Below, in pieces: positions 1 to 5,754 of a DNA stretch of 5,910 nucleotides. The DNA comes from Treponema sp. (lineage in GTDB: Bacteria; Spirochaetota; Spirochaetia; Treponematales; Breznakiellaceae), in contig JAIRLZ010000294.1 in the NCBI GenBank assembly GCA_031259035.1, positions 1 through 5,910 of the forward strand, in the 5' to 3' direction. A program made the translations under genes and the position numbers. The notes beneath the pieces were generated by a model that saw only the letters and a list, made by a program, of their open reading frames with translations, made no database searches and was not told the DNA's origin. Position 1 is the first letter of the stretch, and every line of letters starts with the position of its first letter.

Positions 1-1389
1 ATCGCCGTGGTAACTCATCGCCATTTTGTCGATCTCGTCTATCATAAACACGGGATCTTTCGCTTTGGTGATTTTGATTCCCTGAATGATTTTGCCGGGC
101 ATGGCGCCGATATAGGTGCGCCGGTGGCCTTTGATTTCAGCCTCGTCCCTCATGCCGCCCACGGAAAATCTAAAAAATTTCTTGTTGAGGGCGCGGGCCA
201 CGGACTTGCCCACCGAGGTCTTTCCAACCCCCGGCGGGCCCGCCAAGCAGATGATTGAGCCTGACGGCGGTCTGTCTTCCCTGTCGTTTGTCCCGGCGCC
301 ATTCGCCCCCCGCGAGTTCCGCCGGCTGTTCAGGCGGCCGCTTCTCAACTTCCTCACCGCGAGGTACTCGACGATGCGATTCTTCACGTCTTTAAGCCCG
401 TAGTGATCGCTTTCGAGCGTCTTCCGCGCATAGGCGAGATCGATCTGTTCGGGCGCCGGGTCTTCCCACGGAAGACTGGCTATCATGTCGAGGTAGTTTC
501 TGGAAACCACATATTCAGGAGACTGCGCTTCCATGACGGCGAATTTCTCAAGCTCCTGTTGGACTGTTTCTTTTGCTTCGCCTTCAAAATGGAACGCTTC
601 AAACTTTTCCTTAAACCGCTGGTAATCTGACGTCTTCGCGTCCGCGGCCATGCCCAGTTCCGTCTTGATCGCTTTCAGTTCTTCCCTCAAAAAATACTCG
701 CGCTGGGACTTGTTGAGTCTGTCGTTGATTTCATTCGTTATGCGTTTCTGTATACGGAAAAGCTCCTGCTCTTTTTTGATGAACACCAGCACCTGTTCCA
801 TGCGTTTGCGCACGTTGGTCTGCTCAAGCACCTTCTGCTGCTCCGCCTTGTCGATGTTGAGGATGCTGGCGATAAAATCCGCTATTTTCCCCGGCTGATC
901 GATGTTTATCATGTTAAGCCGCATCTCTTCGGAAAAAAGCGGGTTGTTTTCAGAAATTTGCTTCATTTCAGAAAGAAGCGCCCGCGTAAGCGCTTTCACT
1001 TCCGGCGTTTCATCTTCGGTTTCCTCAAGGTACTGAACCACGGCGACCACCGGATTCTTTGCGCTGACGGCTTTCTTAATCTTAAACCGTTTGATGGTCG
1101 ATATAAAGATATTGAGGCCCCCATCGGGAAGGTTTATCTTCTTGACTATCTTCGCGGCGGTTCCAACCTTATAAAAATCGCCAAACACCGGCGTCTCAAC
1201 CTCATTGGCGAGCATGACCAGCCCAATAAGACCATCTTCAGAAACTGCGTGTTCAACCACCTTCACGTCAAAAGGGTTGAGAATCATAATCGGCGTAAAA
1301 ATTCCCGGGAAGATGGGGCGCCCCACGAGGCTCACGATAGGCAGCTTGCCGGGGAGTATTTGTTCCAGCGGCGCCATTTGATCCGACAT
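1..1389 (-). CDS. lon: ATP-dependent serine protease Lon, N-terminal part (partial at window edge)
   Basis: Lon is a cytoplasmic AAA+ protease that unfolds and degrades damaged and regulatory proteins. Reading from 1389 leftwards, 463 codons stay open to the window edge. The N-terminal substrate-recognition domain begins with LPIVSLVGRPIFPGIFTP (about residues 14-31). A helical region (about 200-340) includes SQREYFLREELKAIKTELG and YLDMIASLPWEDP. The AAA+ core follows, with Walker A GPPGVGKT at residues 384-391, then FFRFSVGGMRDEAEIKGHRR and Walker B VFMIDEID. The rest of the ATPase and the Ser-Lys protease domain lie outside the window. Walker A sits about 28 residues later than in E. coli Lon, largely because of an Arg/Asn/Gly-rich insert at residues 350-376. 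The ATG at 1389 has no clear Shine-Dalgarno sequence; an in-frame ATG at 1377 (residue 5) is the alternative start. The family call is certain; the exact start is less so. Confidence 0.97.
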   Translation of the reverse strand, partial: MSDQMAPLEQILPGKLPIVSLVGRPIFPGIFTPIMILNPFDVKVVEHAVSEDGLIGLVMLANEVETPVFGDFYKVGTAAKIVKKINLPDGGLNIFISTIKRFKIKKAVSAKNPVVAVVQYLEETEDETPEVKALTRALLSEMKQISENNPLFSEEMRLNMINIDQPGKIADFIASILNIDKAEQQKVLEQTNVRKRMEQVLVFIKKEQELFRIQKRITNEINDRLNKSQREYFLREELKAIKTELGMAADAKTSDYQRFKEKFEAFHFEGEAKETVQQELEKFAVMEAQSPEYVVSRNYLDMIASLPWEDPAPEQIDLAYARKTLESDHYGLKDVKNRIVEYLAVRKLRSGRLNSRRNSRGANGAGTNDREDRPPSGSIICLAGPPGVGKTSVGKSVARALNKKFFRFSVGGMRDEAEIKGHRRTYIGAMPGKIIQGIKITKAKDPVFMIDEIDKMAMSYHGD

Positions 1390-1399
1390 AGTAGTTATA

Positions 1400-1428
1400 A
1401 TATTACGCTTTTATGGATAAAAAAGCAA
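1400..1428 (-). promoter_or_regulatory. Candidate sigma-70 promoter of lon
   Basis: On the minus strand TTGCTT (1428-1423) and TAATAT (1405-1400) are 17 bp apart. The -10 box ends only 10 bp before the lon ATG at 1389. Transcription would then start a few bases before the ATG and give a nearly leaderless mRNA, which fits the missing Shine-Dalgarno sequence. The -35 box lies in the first tandem repeat copy. The assignment rests on box matches only; a more distant promoter is possible. Confidence 0.4.
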
Positions 1429-1534
1429 GAGAATTCGGAACACGAACCGCATTAACGGGAGACACGAACTGCACGAACAATGAGGGGCGCGAGTCGCGGC
1501 GGGGGCGGTTCATTATATCAGCGGTGAAATCTTC
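1414..1534. repeat. Tandem direct repeat, copy 1 (about 121 bp)
   Basis: This is the first of two adjacent direct repeats, about 90% identical, that fill most of the spacer between lon and the amidohydrolase remnant. The unit begins TGGATAAAAA and ends AAATCTTC. It contains ATTCGGAACACGAACCGCA, the near-palindrome CGCGAGTCGCG (1488-1498) and TTCATTATATCAGCGG. Three GTTCGTG words occur on the minus strand. Read on the minus strand the repeat stays open as a short peptide (FVQFVSPV followed by RVPN), but without start, ribosome-binding or domain support I treat it as noncoding. Confidence 0.88.
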
Positions 1535-1537
1535 ATG

Positions 1538-1655
1538 TGGATAAAAATCAAGAGGATTCGGAACACGAACCGCACTAACGGGAGACACGAACTGCACGAA
1601 CAATTAGGATCGCGAGTCGCGGCGGGGAGGTTCATTATATCAGCGGCAAATCTTC
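1538..1655. repeat. Tandem direct repeat, copy 2 (about 118 bp)
   Basis: The second copy lies 3 bp after the first. The offset between matching bases drifts from 124 to 121, so the copies differ by a few 1-bp indels (in the A-run, the G-run and near the end) and several substitutions. The word GGAACACGAACCGCA and the palindrome CGCGAGTCGCG are unchanged. Each copy carries TATAAT on the minus strand (1639-1634 here, 1517-1512 in copy 1), facing lon. The unit looks like a dispersed intergenic repeat that duplicated in place. Confidence 0.88.
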
Positions 1656-1681
1656 GACAATTGTTGAGAAAACAATATAGA
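1654..1681 (+). promoter_or_regulatory. Possible promoter of the amidohydrolase remnant
   Basis: TCGACA (1654-1659) and TATAGA (1676-1681) are 16 bp apart and lie about 95 bp upstream of the ATG at 1776. A small perfect hairpin (ATTGTT at 1660-1665, AACAAT at 1671-1676) overlaps the spacer. The match is only fair and nothing else supports it. Confidence 0.3.
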
Positions 1682-1694
1682 ATAGCAAGGGAAG

Positions 1695-1733
1695 CTCTTA
1701 AAACTGCCGAACCGCAGATTCGCGTTTTCAGAG
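1695..1733. repeat. Structured hairpin repeat sharing its core with the element at 1961-2113
   Basis: CTCT+AAAAC (1695-1704) pairs with GTTTT+AGAG (1724-1733) apart from one mismatch. They enclose a core, CCGAACCGCAG then ATTCGCG, which folds as a small inner stem. The same core, with GGTTCGCG, occurs in the right-hand hairpin of the 1961-2113 element. The outer arms differ in sequence between the two loci but pair with themselves at each locus, so this is a related structured element rather than a plain copy. Confidence 0.6.
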
Positions 1734-1954
1734 ATTCCTTAGCCGCTCTCAAGAAGTTGTCTTTGTGGAGGTTGCATGATATTTGACGCGCATATGCATT
1801 TGCCTTGTTCTGAAGAAAATTTAAGTTTAATTGATAAGAAGATGCGATTATTATCTGATATGGATAGCGCGGGAATTGCTGGTGGAATTGTAATAGCCGA
1901 TTCGACGTTAAGCAACCCAATTGGAACGAATGAAGAATGCCTTAAATTATTTGA

Positions 1955-1960
1955 CGATTT
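1955..1960. repeat. Target-site duplication, left copy (CGATTT)
   Basis: This hexamer abuts the left end of the inserted element and matches CGATTG at 2114-2119 on the right in five of six bases. Removing the element and one copy rejoins codons for Asp-Asp-Cys-Gln-Asn-Ile, a sensible continuation of the broken hydrolase. A 5-6 bp duplication points to a DDE-type transposase rather than a Y1/HUH enzyme, which leaves none. Confidence 0.6.
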
Positions 1961-2113
1961 AGGCTGTTCCAAAACTTCAGTTTTGGAACAGCTTCTTACC
2001 CTGGAGAAAATTGGATAAGCCACAAATGCTAAACCCATAAAGAATTGGCAATTTTCTCCAAAAGCCTGTTCCAAAACTAACCCGAACCGCAGGTTCGCGT
2101 TTTGGAACAGGCT
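1961..2113. mobile_element. MITE-like palindromic insertion element, 153 bp
   Basis: The ends are inverted repeats with 14 of 15 bases matching: AGGCTGTTCCAAAAC at 1961-1975 against the complement of 2099-2113. Inside are three stems: a 14-bp perfect hairpin at 1963-1976/1979-1992; a 12-bp stem TGGAGAAAATTG (2002-2013) with CAATTTTCTCCA (2049-2060); and a 15-bp stem at 2063-2077/2099-2113 holding the smaller hairpin CGAACC-GCA-GGTTCG (2083-2097). The element is directly flanked by CGATTT (1955-1960) and CGATTG (2114-2119), a likely target-site duplication. It encodes no transposase and brings a stop codon (2016-2018) into the host gene. The transposase that moved it is not in view. Confidence 0.78.
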
Positions 2114-2410
2114 CGATTGTCAGAACATTTTTATTATGGCGGCATCAGTCCGTTGATGCATTATAATAGGCGTCTCGATTTCATAAAAGGCAACGTAAAG
2201 GATAAAAAAATAGTTGGCGTAAAATTGTATCCCGGACATGAATCATATTATATGGATGACAGGAGGTTAGAAAAAGTTTTTGAATTGTGCGAAGAAAATG
2301 ACATGCCGCTGGCGATACATACACGGAAGAGTGTAAAAATATATTTTTTGACATTTCGTCATTGGCGTTTGAAGACAATAAAATGCCGGCATTCTATTTT
2401 TGCGCGGCTC

Positions 2411-3448
2411 CTAATTCTTCGCTCCCGCGGAACGATGTCCGGCGTTTGCCAAACCCAAACGCGGCGGCGGCGCGAGTACATGGTGAAAAGATGGAAATTC
2501 GTTTTTTATAACCTGCTGGAAAGCGTGGGGCAAGGGCGCGTTCAGGACGGGAAGCCCCGTTTCAGACGGAAATTCCAGCGAATACGCATGGAGCAGCAGC
2601 CCGGTTTTCAAGAAACTGCCGCCGTACTTTTTGTCTCCAGCTAAAGGGTGGCCATGCAGAGCCGCCTGTGAACGTATTTGGTGGGTTCTTCCGGTATGTA
2701 TTTCCGCAAAAACAAGCGAATAAACGGAATTTGAAGCGACCGGTTCAACATAGGTCTCCGCATACCGGGAGTCGCGGGCGCCTGAGATCGCGCATTTCAT
2801 GGCGAAAGTCGTACGCTCTTCGCTGTCGCGGACAAGATCGTCCCGCCACAGTTCCGCTCTTTCAACGAGGCCGTCGACAAGCGCAAGATAGCGTTTCACG
2901 ATTTTACGCTCCCGAATAAGCGCGGTGAAACGCCGCGCGCCGGCGAGACTTTTTGAAAACATGACAAGCCCGCTTGTAGGCTGATCGAGCCGGTGCAGGG
3001 GTCCCGGTTTGAATGAGAGCGAGCGGGGAATCGTATCCCCAAGATACGACTCGACCATTTCCGCAAGATTCTTTTGCTTTTGGGGAAAGGCGCCGCCATG
3101 AACAACCACGCCGGCGCTTTTGTTTATAACAAGCAGATCGTCATTCTCAAAAACAACGCGGAATCGCGCGTCCGGCGGTATGGAAGGAGCTTCGCGTGAA
3201 GCCGCGCCCGTCCTGTTCCGCGCTGAGGAATCTCGTGCTGCGAAAAATTCGTCCGGTACGGCGATGACGTCTCCCGCCATGACGCGCAGACACACGTCCT
3301 CCGCGCCGGCTTTCTTCCCATTTATACGAATGTTCCCCTTGCGCAAAAGACGGTAAATATGCGACAGCGGCGTATCAGGGGAAAATTTCCGTAAAATACG
3401 GTCAAGCCGCCTGTTTTCATCATCTTGCGCGGCTTTTATTTCAACCAT
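2411..3448 (-). CDS. RluA-family pseudouridine synthase with S4 domain (RluC/RluD-like)
   Basis: This 345-residue protein should convert specific uridines of 23S rRNA to pseudouridine in the cytoplasm. An N-terminal S4 RNA-binding domain (about residues 13-62: RLDRILRKF, then IYRLLRKGNIRINGKK) is followed by a variable linker and the catalytic domain (about 95-315). The hallmark HRLDQPTSG is at 152-160, with Asp155 as the catalytic nucleophile. Other family blocks are LLVINKSAGVVVHGG, RKIVKRYLALVDG and HTGRTHQIRSQAALHGHPL followed by AGDKKYGG. The S4 plus RluA arrangement is typical of RluC and RluD; the target uridine cannot be told, so I give no symbol. AAAGGAGC (3468-3461) precedes the ATG at 3448 with a rather long spacer of about 13 bases. 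The gene starts 41 bp after the stop of the DUF4139 gene and probably shares its transcript. The last 25 or so residues look like an unconserved tail. No convincing terminator follows. Confidence 0.93.
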   Translation of the reverse strand: MVEIKAAQDDENRRLDRILRKFSPDTPLSHIYRLLRKGNIRINGKKAGAEDVCLRVMAGDVIAVPDEFFAARDSSARNRTGAASREAPSIPPDARFRVVFENDDLLVINKSAGVVVHGGAFPQKQKNLAEMVESYLGDTIPRSLSFKPGPLHRLDQPTSGLVMFSKSLAGARRFTALIRERKIVKRYLALVDGLVERAELWRDDLVRDSEERTTFAMKCAISGARDSRYAETYVEPVASNSVYSLVFAEIHTGRTHQIRSQAALHGHPLAGDKKYGGSFLKTGLLLHAYSLEFPSETGLPVLNAPLPHAFQQVIKNEFPSFHHVLAPPPRLGLANAGHRSAGAKN

Positions 3449-3489
3449 ACCAAGAACCGCGCTCCTTTCTGTGCGCTCACCGCGCCGGC

Positions 3490-5559
3490 CTACAATGACA
3501 ACCCCGCGATATAGGCGTCGTACTCATCCCGCGCGCTCTGCGCCGCTGTTTTCGCTTCCTGCATCATGGCGTTTTGCTCATCAATGGTTGCATCCAAATC
3601 GGACAGCTTTTTGAGATATTCCTGTCCCTGGGGCGTCTGACTGCCGGCAGCCGTAAGGTTCTGCCGTATGCGGCTCTGCTCATTGGCAAGGCGGGCAAGC
3701 TCTTTTTCACAGTCCGCGAGGAAGGTATTCGCAACGTCGGCTTTCTTCTTCAACTCAACGGCTTTCCGCAAAGCCGTACGCACGGCTTCAGGAAGCGCGT
3801 TATCCGATGCGTAGCTTACAAAGGATTCAAGCCTCATCTGGGCAAGGGTGATGCGTTCCGCTATCGGCGCTTCTTCCTTAACGGCAAACGAGACCGCGCC
3901 GCCAGCCGGCAATGTCCGCGTAAACCGGTACACGCTGTCCGTGCGCTCGTCGAATTGCAGTCCGTCCGCAAGCTCCGCCCCTCTTGTGATCGGATGTTCG
4001 ATGACAAGCCGTTTCTCTTCGCTGGAGGCGTTCTTTATAGTATACGTTTTTTCGTACACCTGCTTGCGGTTGATAATCATAACGCCTTGACTTGCCTGAA
4101 CAGACGCCACGGCGCGGGAAAATGCGGATGTTACGCTGCCCGTCACCGAGAGGTCGTCTCCATACGAAATGAGCCGCTTTTCATTTTCAGGCAAGAAATT
4201 GATGAGCGCATCTCCGGCATAGATTCCCCCGTCGTACACCGTAATGGGACCCGCCGGCAGCTTCATGCCGGTTGTGTTGGCGAGTTCCGCGCTGATGGCG
4301 GGGTTGATGATCCCGCGCCTCATGGCTTTCTCGCCGGAGAACACAAGAGTCTTTTCAGCCTGTATACGCGCCTCCACCAAGGGAAGCATGGCGCTCTGCT
4401 GGCGGGCGATTGCAACCGGTTTTTTTATGGTAAATTCAAATAAATCGCCCGCGGTCTGGGGCGCCGCAGTCTGTACGGCGTTGCCGCCGCCGCCCACAAC
4501 CACGCGGGGCGCGGCGGACAGCGCGTACGCCGAATCATCAGCGGCTTCCGCCATTTGACTTTCCCCAGCCATTTTCCTATTCATCTGAGGCGCGGGGGAG
4601 GCCGCCGGAGCTTCCACCCAGCCGGAATTATAAGTGGAGGCTTCCGCAACGCCCGCGATGGCAAGGGGCAGTACGGGACGCGCAAGATGATAGGGCGCGT
4701 ACAGCCGCTGGATAAAAGAGACTGGACGCCCGGTGACAAGGGAGAGTTCCACCTGCTCCCAATCCATGTCGCTGTCATTGTCAACTATCGCCCAGCCCTG
4801 GAGCAGAGGCTCGTCATGGGAAAGATCAAGCCGGTAAGAAACCTTCCACACCGGAGCGGGAATCACATAACTCAAAGACACCTCGCGCTCGCCGCCGCGC
4901 GCGTTTTCCCCGCCTAACGTTATGGAAAGGATCCGCGTATCGGTTGCGCGGGAAGCCATGATGAGATCAAGGGCGCGGTTGATGCCGGCGTTTATGTTCT
5001 CATCTTTGAAGGAAAATCCCGACACGTCTTTAAGCGCGACGGTTTTGACGCCGCTTTGAGTAAAAAGCGAAAGGTACGGCTCATCGCCGCCTACGCCGCC
5101 GGTCGTTGAGAACCGGCGTTCAACCCCCATGATCCTCCCCGATATGAGGATCGGCGCATAGACATCGACTTCCACGCCCCGCAGAGAGCCGAGTATGCCG
5201 GCGATATCTGGATTTTCGGTTAAATCAACGGAAAGGCTCCGCAATGTACGCGCCAAAGTCGATTCCGAAGGGTAATTCACCTGTATAGACGCGGACGCCG
5301 GATCGGTGATGGCGAGGGATTTCAAGGCGTCGTCAATAACGCCGGCGTTAAAAGGCAGCGCGATTGACGCCGCGCCGGAGACCGCGCCGCTGCGCTCAAA
5401 AAAGCCAACGCCGGAAGAGAAAAGCGCGATTCGCGTAATTGCAAGTTCCGTCTCTCCCGCAGTTGAAGCGGGAGGCGGCTTTCCGTCCTCACGTACAGCT
5501 TGAGCCGTAAGCCCTCCCGCGCACATGTCAAAAAGCGCCGCATACCAAAAACGCCGCAT
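3490..5559 (-). CDS. Exported DUF4139 domain protein with C-terminal coiled coil
   Basis: This 689-residue protein starts at the ATG at 5559. A strong AAGGAGG (5571-5565) lies 5 bases upstream, and the promoter -10 box (5592-5587) excludes the longer ATG at 5604. The N-terminus, MRRFWYAALF with a weakly hydrophobic run ending LTAQA, looks like a signal peptide cut near residue 21, so the protein is probably periplasmic or surface exposed. Residues 35-195 are a beta-rich region beginning AITRIALFSSGVGFFER. The DUF4139 core (about 225-565) has SYVIPAPVWKVSYRLDL, WAIVDNDSDMDWEQVELSLV, TYTIKNASSEEKRLVIEHP and TDSVYRFTRTLPAGG. It is interrupted at about 305-370 by a Pro/Ala/Gly-rich low-complexity stretch with GGGG. 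The C-terminus (about 595-685) is a charged heptad-like coiled coil (LRKAVELKKKADVAN, then CEKELARLANEQSRI). DUF4139 proteins, including the MuiA-like group, have no settled biochemical role; I assign none. Confidence 0.9.
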   Translation of the reverse strand: MRRFWYAALFDMCAGGLTAQAVREDGKPPPASTAGETELAITRIALFSSGVGFFERSGAVSGAASIALPFNAGVIDDALKSLAITDPASASIQVNYPSESTLARTLRSLSVDLTENPDIAGILGSLRGVEVDVYAPILISGRIMGVERRFSTTGGVGGDEPYLSLFTQSGVKTVALKDVSGFSFKDENINAGINRALDLIMASRATDTRILSITLGGENARGGEREVSLSYVIPAPVWKVSYRLDLSHDEPLLQGWAIVDNDSDMDWEQVELSLVTGRPVSFIQRLYAPYHLARPVLPLAIAGVAEASTYNSGWVEAPAASPAPQMNRKMAGESQMAEAADDSAYALSAAPRVVVGGGGNAVQTAAPQTAGDLFEFTIKKPVAIARQQSAMLPLVEARIQAEKTLVFSGEKAMRRGIINPAISAELANTTGMKLPAGPITVYDGGIYAGDALINFLPENEKRLISYGDDLSVTGSVTSAFSRAVASVQASQGVMIINRKQVYEKTYTIKNASSEEKRLVIEHPITRGAELADGLQFDERTDSVYRFTRTLPAGGAVSFAVKEEAPIAERITLAQMRLESFVSYASDNALPEAVRTALRKAVELKKKADVANTFLADCEKELARLANEQSRIRQNLTAAGSQTPQGQEYLKKLSDLDATIDEQNAMMQEAKTAAQSARDEYDAYIAGLSL

Positions 5560-5586
5560 AAAAACCTCCTTCATCCATGAGTTTCC

Positions 5587-5615
5587 AGTATAGCCTACGC
5601 GCACAGAAAGCGCAA
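5587..5615 (-). promoter_or_regulatory. Sigma-70 promoter of the DUF4139-pseudouridine synthase transcript
   Basis: On the minus strand TTGCGC (5615-5610) and TATACT (5592-5587) are separated by 17 bp. Transcription would begin near 5580 and leave a leader of about 20 bases that holds the AAGGAGG site just before the ATG at 5559. The agreement of spacing, boxes and ribosome-binding site makes this the best promoter in the window. Confidence 0.65.
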
Positions 5616-5622
5616 TCCTGTC

Positions 5623-5655
5623 AGGCGCGCCGTCCGCTTTATGACGCGCCTTTTT
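5623..5655 (+). terminator. Rho-independent terminator-like hairpin on the plus strand
   Basis: AGGCGCG (5623-5629) and CGCGCCT (5645-5651) form a perfect 7-bp GC-rich stem with a 15-base loop, followed by a five-T run at 5651-5655. It has the shape of a terminator for plus-strand transcription, yet no plus-strand gene lies directly upstream. It may end antisense transcripts coming out of the DUF4139 gene, or be left over from an earlier arrangement. Confidence 0.5.
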
Positions 5656-5692
5656 ATTCGCAGTGGGGTCTCATACTCCGCTCTTCAGGGCT

Positions 5693-5722
5693 AAACTTGA
5701 CCCATAAAAATTTTAGACAGTG
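5693..5722. mobile_element. Possible solo IS3-type insertion-sequence end
   Basis: The stretch AACTTGACCCATAAAAA followed by TTTTAGACAGTGG resembles the terminal inverted repeats of IS3-family elements, where a GACCC or CACCC word, an A/T run and GGACA or AGACA recur. No IS3 transposase is in the window and no partner end is seen. This is a pattern match from memory and is weak. Confidence 0.25.
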
Positions 5723-5754
5723 GAACTCGCTTCCATTGGCGGTGAGGATTCGCC

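Larger units (their letters stand above)
1776..2400 (+). pseudogene. Broken amidohydrolase (metal-dependent TIM-barrel hydrolase family)
   Basis: Three pieces of one protein can be read in three different frames. From 1776 the first piece starts MIFDAHMHLP, the His-x-His metal-binding start of amidohydrolases, preceded by GGAGG at 1767-1771. It continues through GIAGGIVIADSTLSNPIGTN to LKLFDD. After an inserted element (1961-2113) the second piece runs YYGGISPLMHY, VGVKLYPGHESYYMDDRRL and ENDMPLAIHT, with the expected His. The third piece, from about 2326, is KNIFFDISSLAFEDN, which in this family lies some 50-60 residues after the AIHT motif; that interval is deleted. The C-terminal part with the catalytic Asp region is missing. 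A base also appears to be lost in the T-run at 2128-2132. The gene is AT-rich compared with both neighbours, which suggests transfer. The substrate cannot be told. The exact right boundary is uncertain. Confidence 0.8.

Noticed and set aside
958..1455. 165-codon open frame on the plus strand
   Set aside because: It is antisense to the clearly conserved N-terminal domain of Lon and has no family features.
1403..1603. 66-codon minus-strand frame with an internally repeated peptide (FVQFVSPV)
   Set aside because: The peptide repetition is simply the translated DNA tandem repeat; there is no ribosome-binding site or domain.
1414..1655. CRISPR array
   Set aside because: There are only two adjacent long units with a 3-bp gap, no spacers and no cas genes.
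1390..1775. CIRCE/HrcA operator upstream of the stress gene lon
   Set aside because: No TTAGCACTC-N9-GAGTGCTAA-like inverted repeat is present.
1535..1786. 83-codon plus-strand frame ending just inside the hydrolase start
   Set aside because: It begins in a repeat and crosses the hairpin at 1695-1733; only its end reads plausibly and I recognise no family.
1739..2074. 111-codon minus-strand frame across the MITE-like element
   Set aside because: It runs antisense through the hydrolase remnant and the palindromes; nothing supports translation.
2382..2393. Palindrome AATGCCGGCATT as terminator of the pseudouridine synthase gene
   Set aside because: It can form only a 4-bp stem and the following T-run is short and interrupted.
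2411..2644. Continuation of the plus-strand frame beyond the hydrolase remnant
   Set aside because: From 2411 it is antisense to the pseudouridine synthase gene and no longer resembles a hydrolase.
3574..4443. 289-codon open frame on the plus strand
   Set aside because: It lies wholly opposite the DUF4139 coding region and its translation has no recognisable domain; it is a shadow of the GC-rich gene.
5560..5604. Longer start for the DUF4139 protein at 5604
   Set aside because: The 5604 ATG lies upstream of the -10 box at 5592-5587, while the ATG at 5559 has AAGGAGG at ideal spacing and begins a signal peptide.
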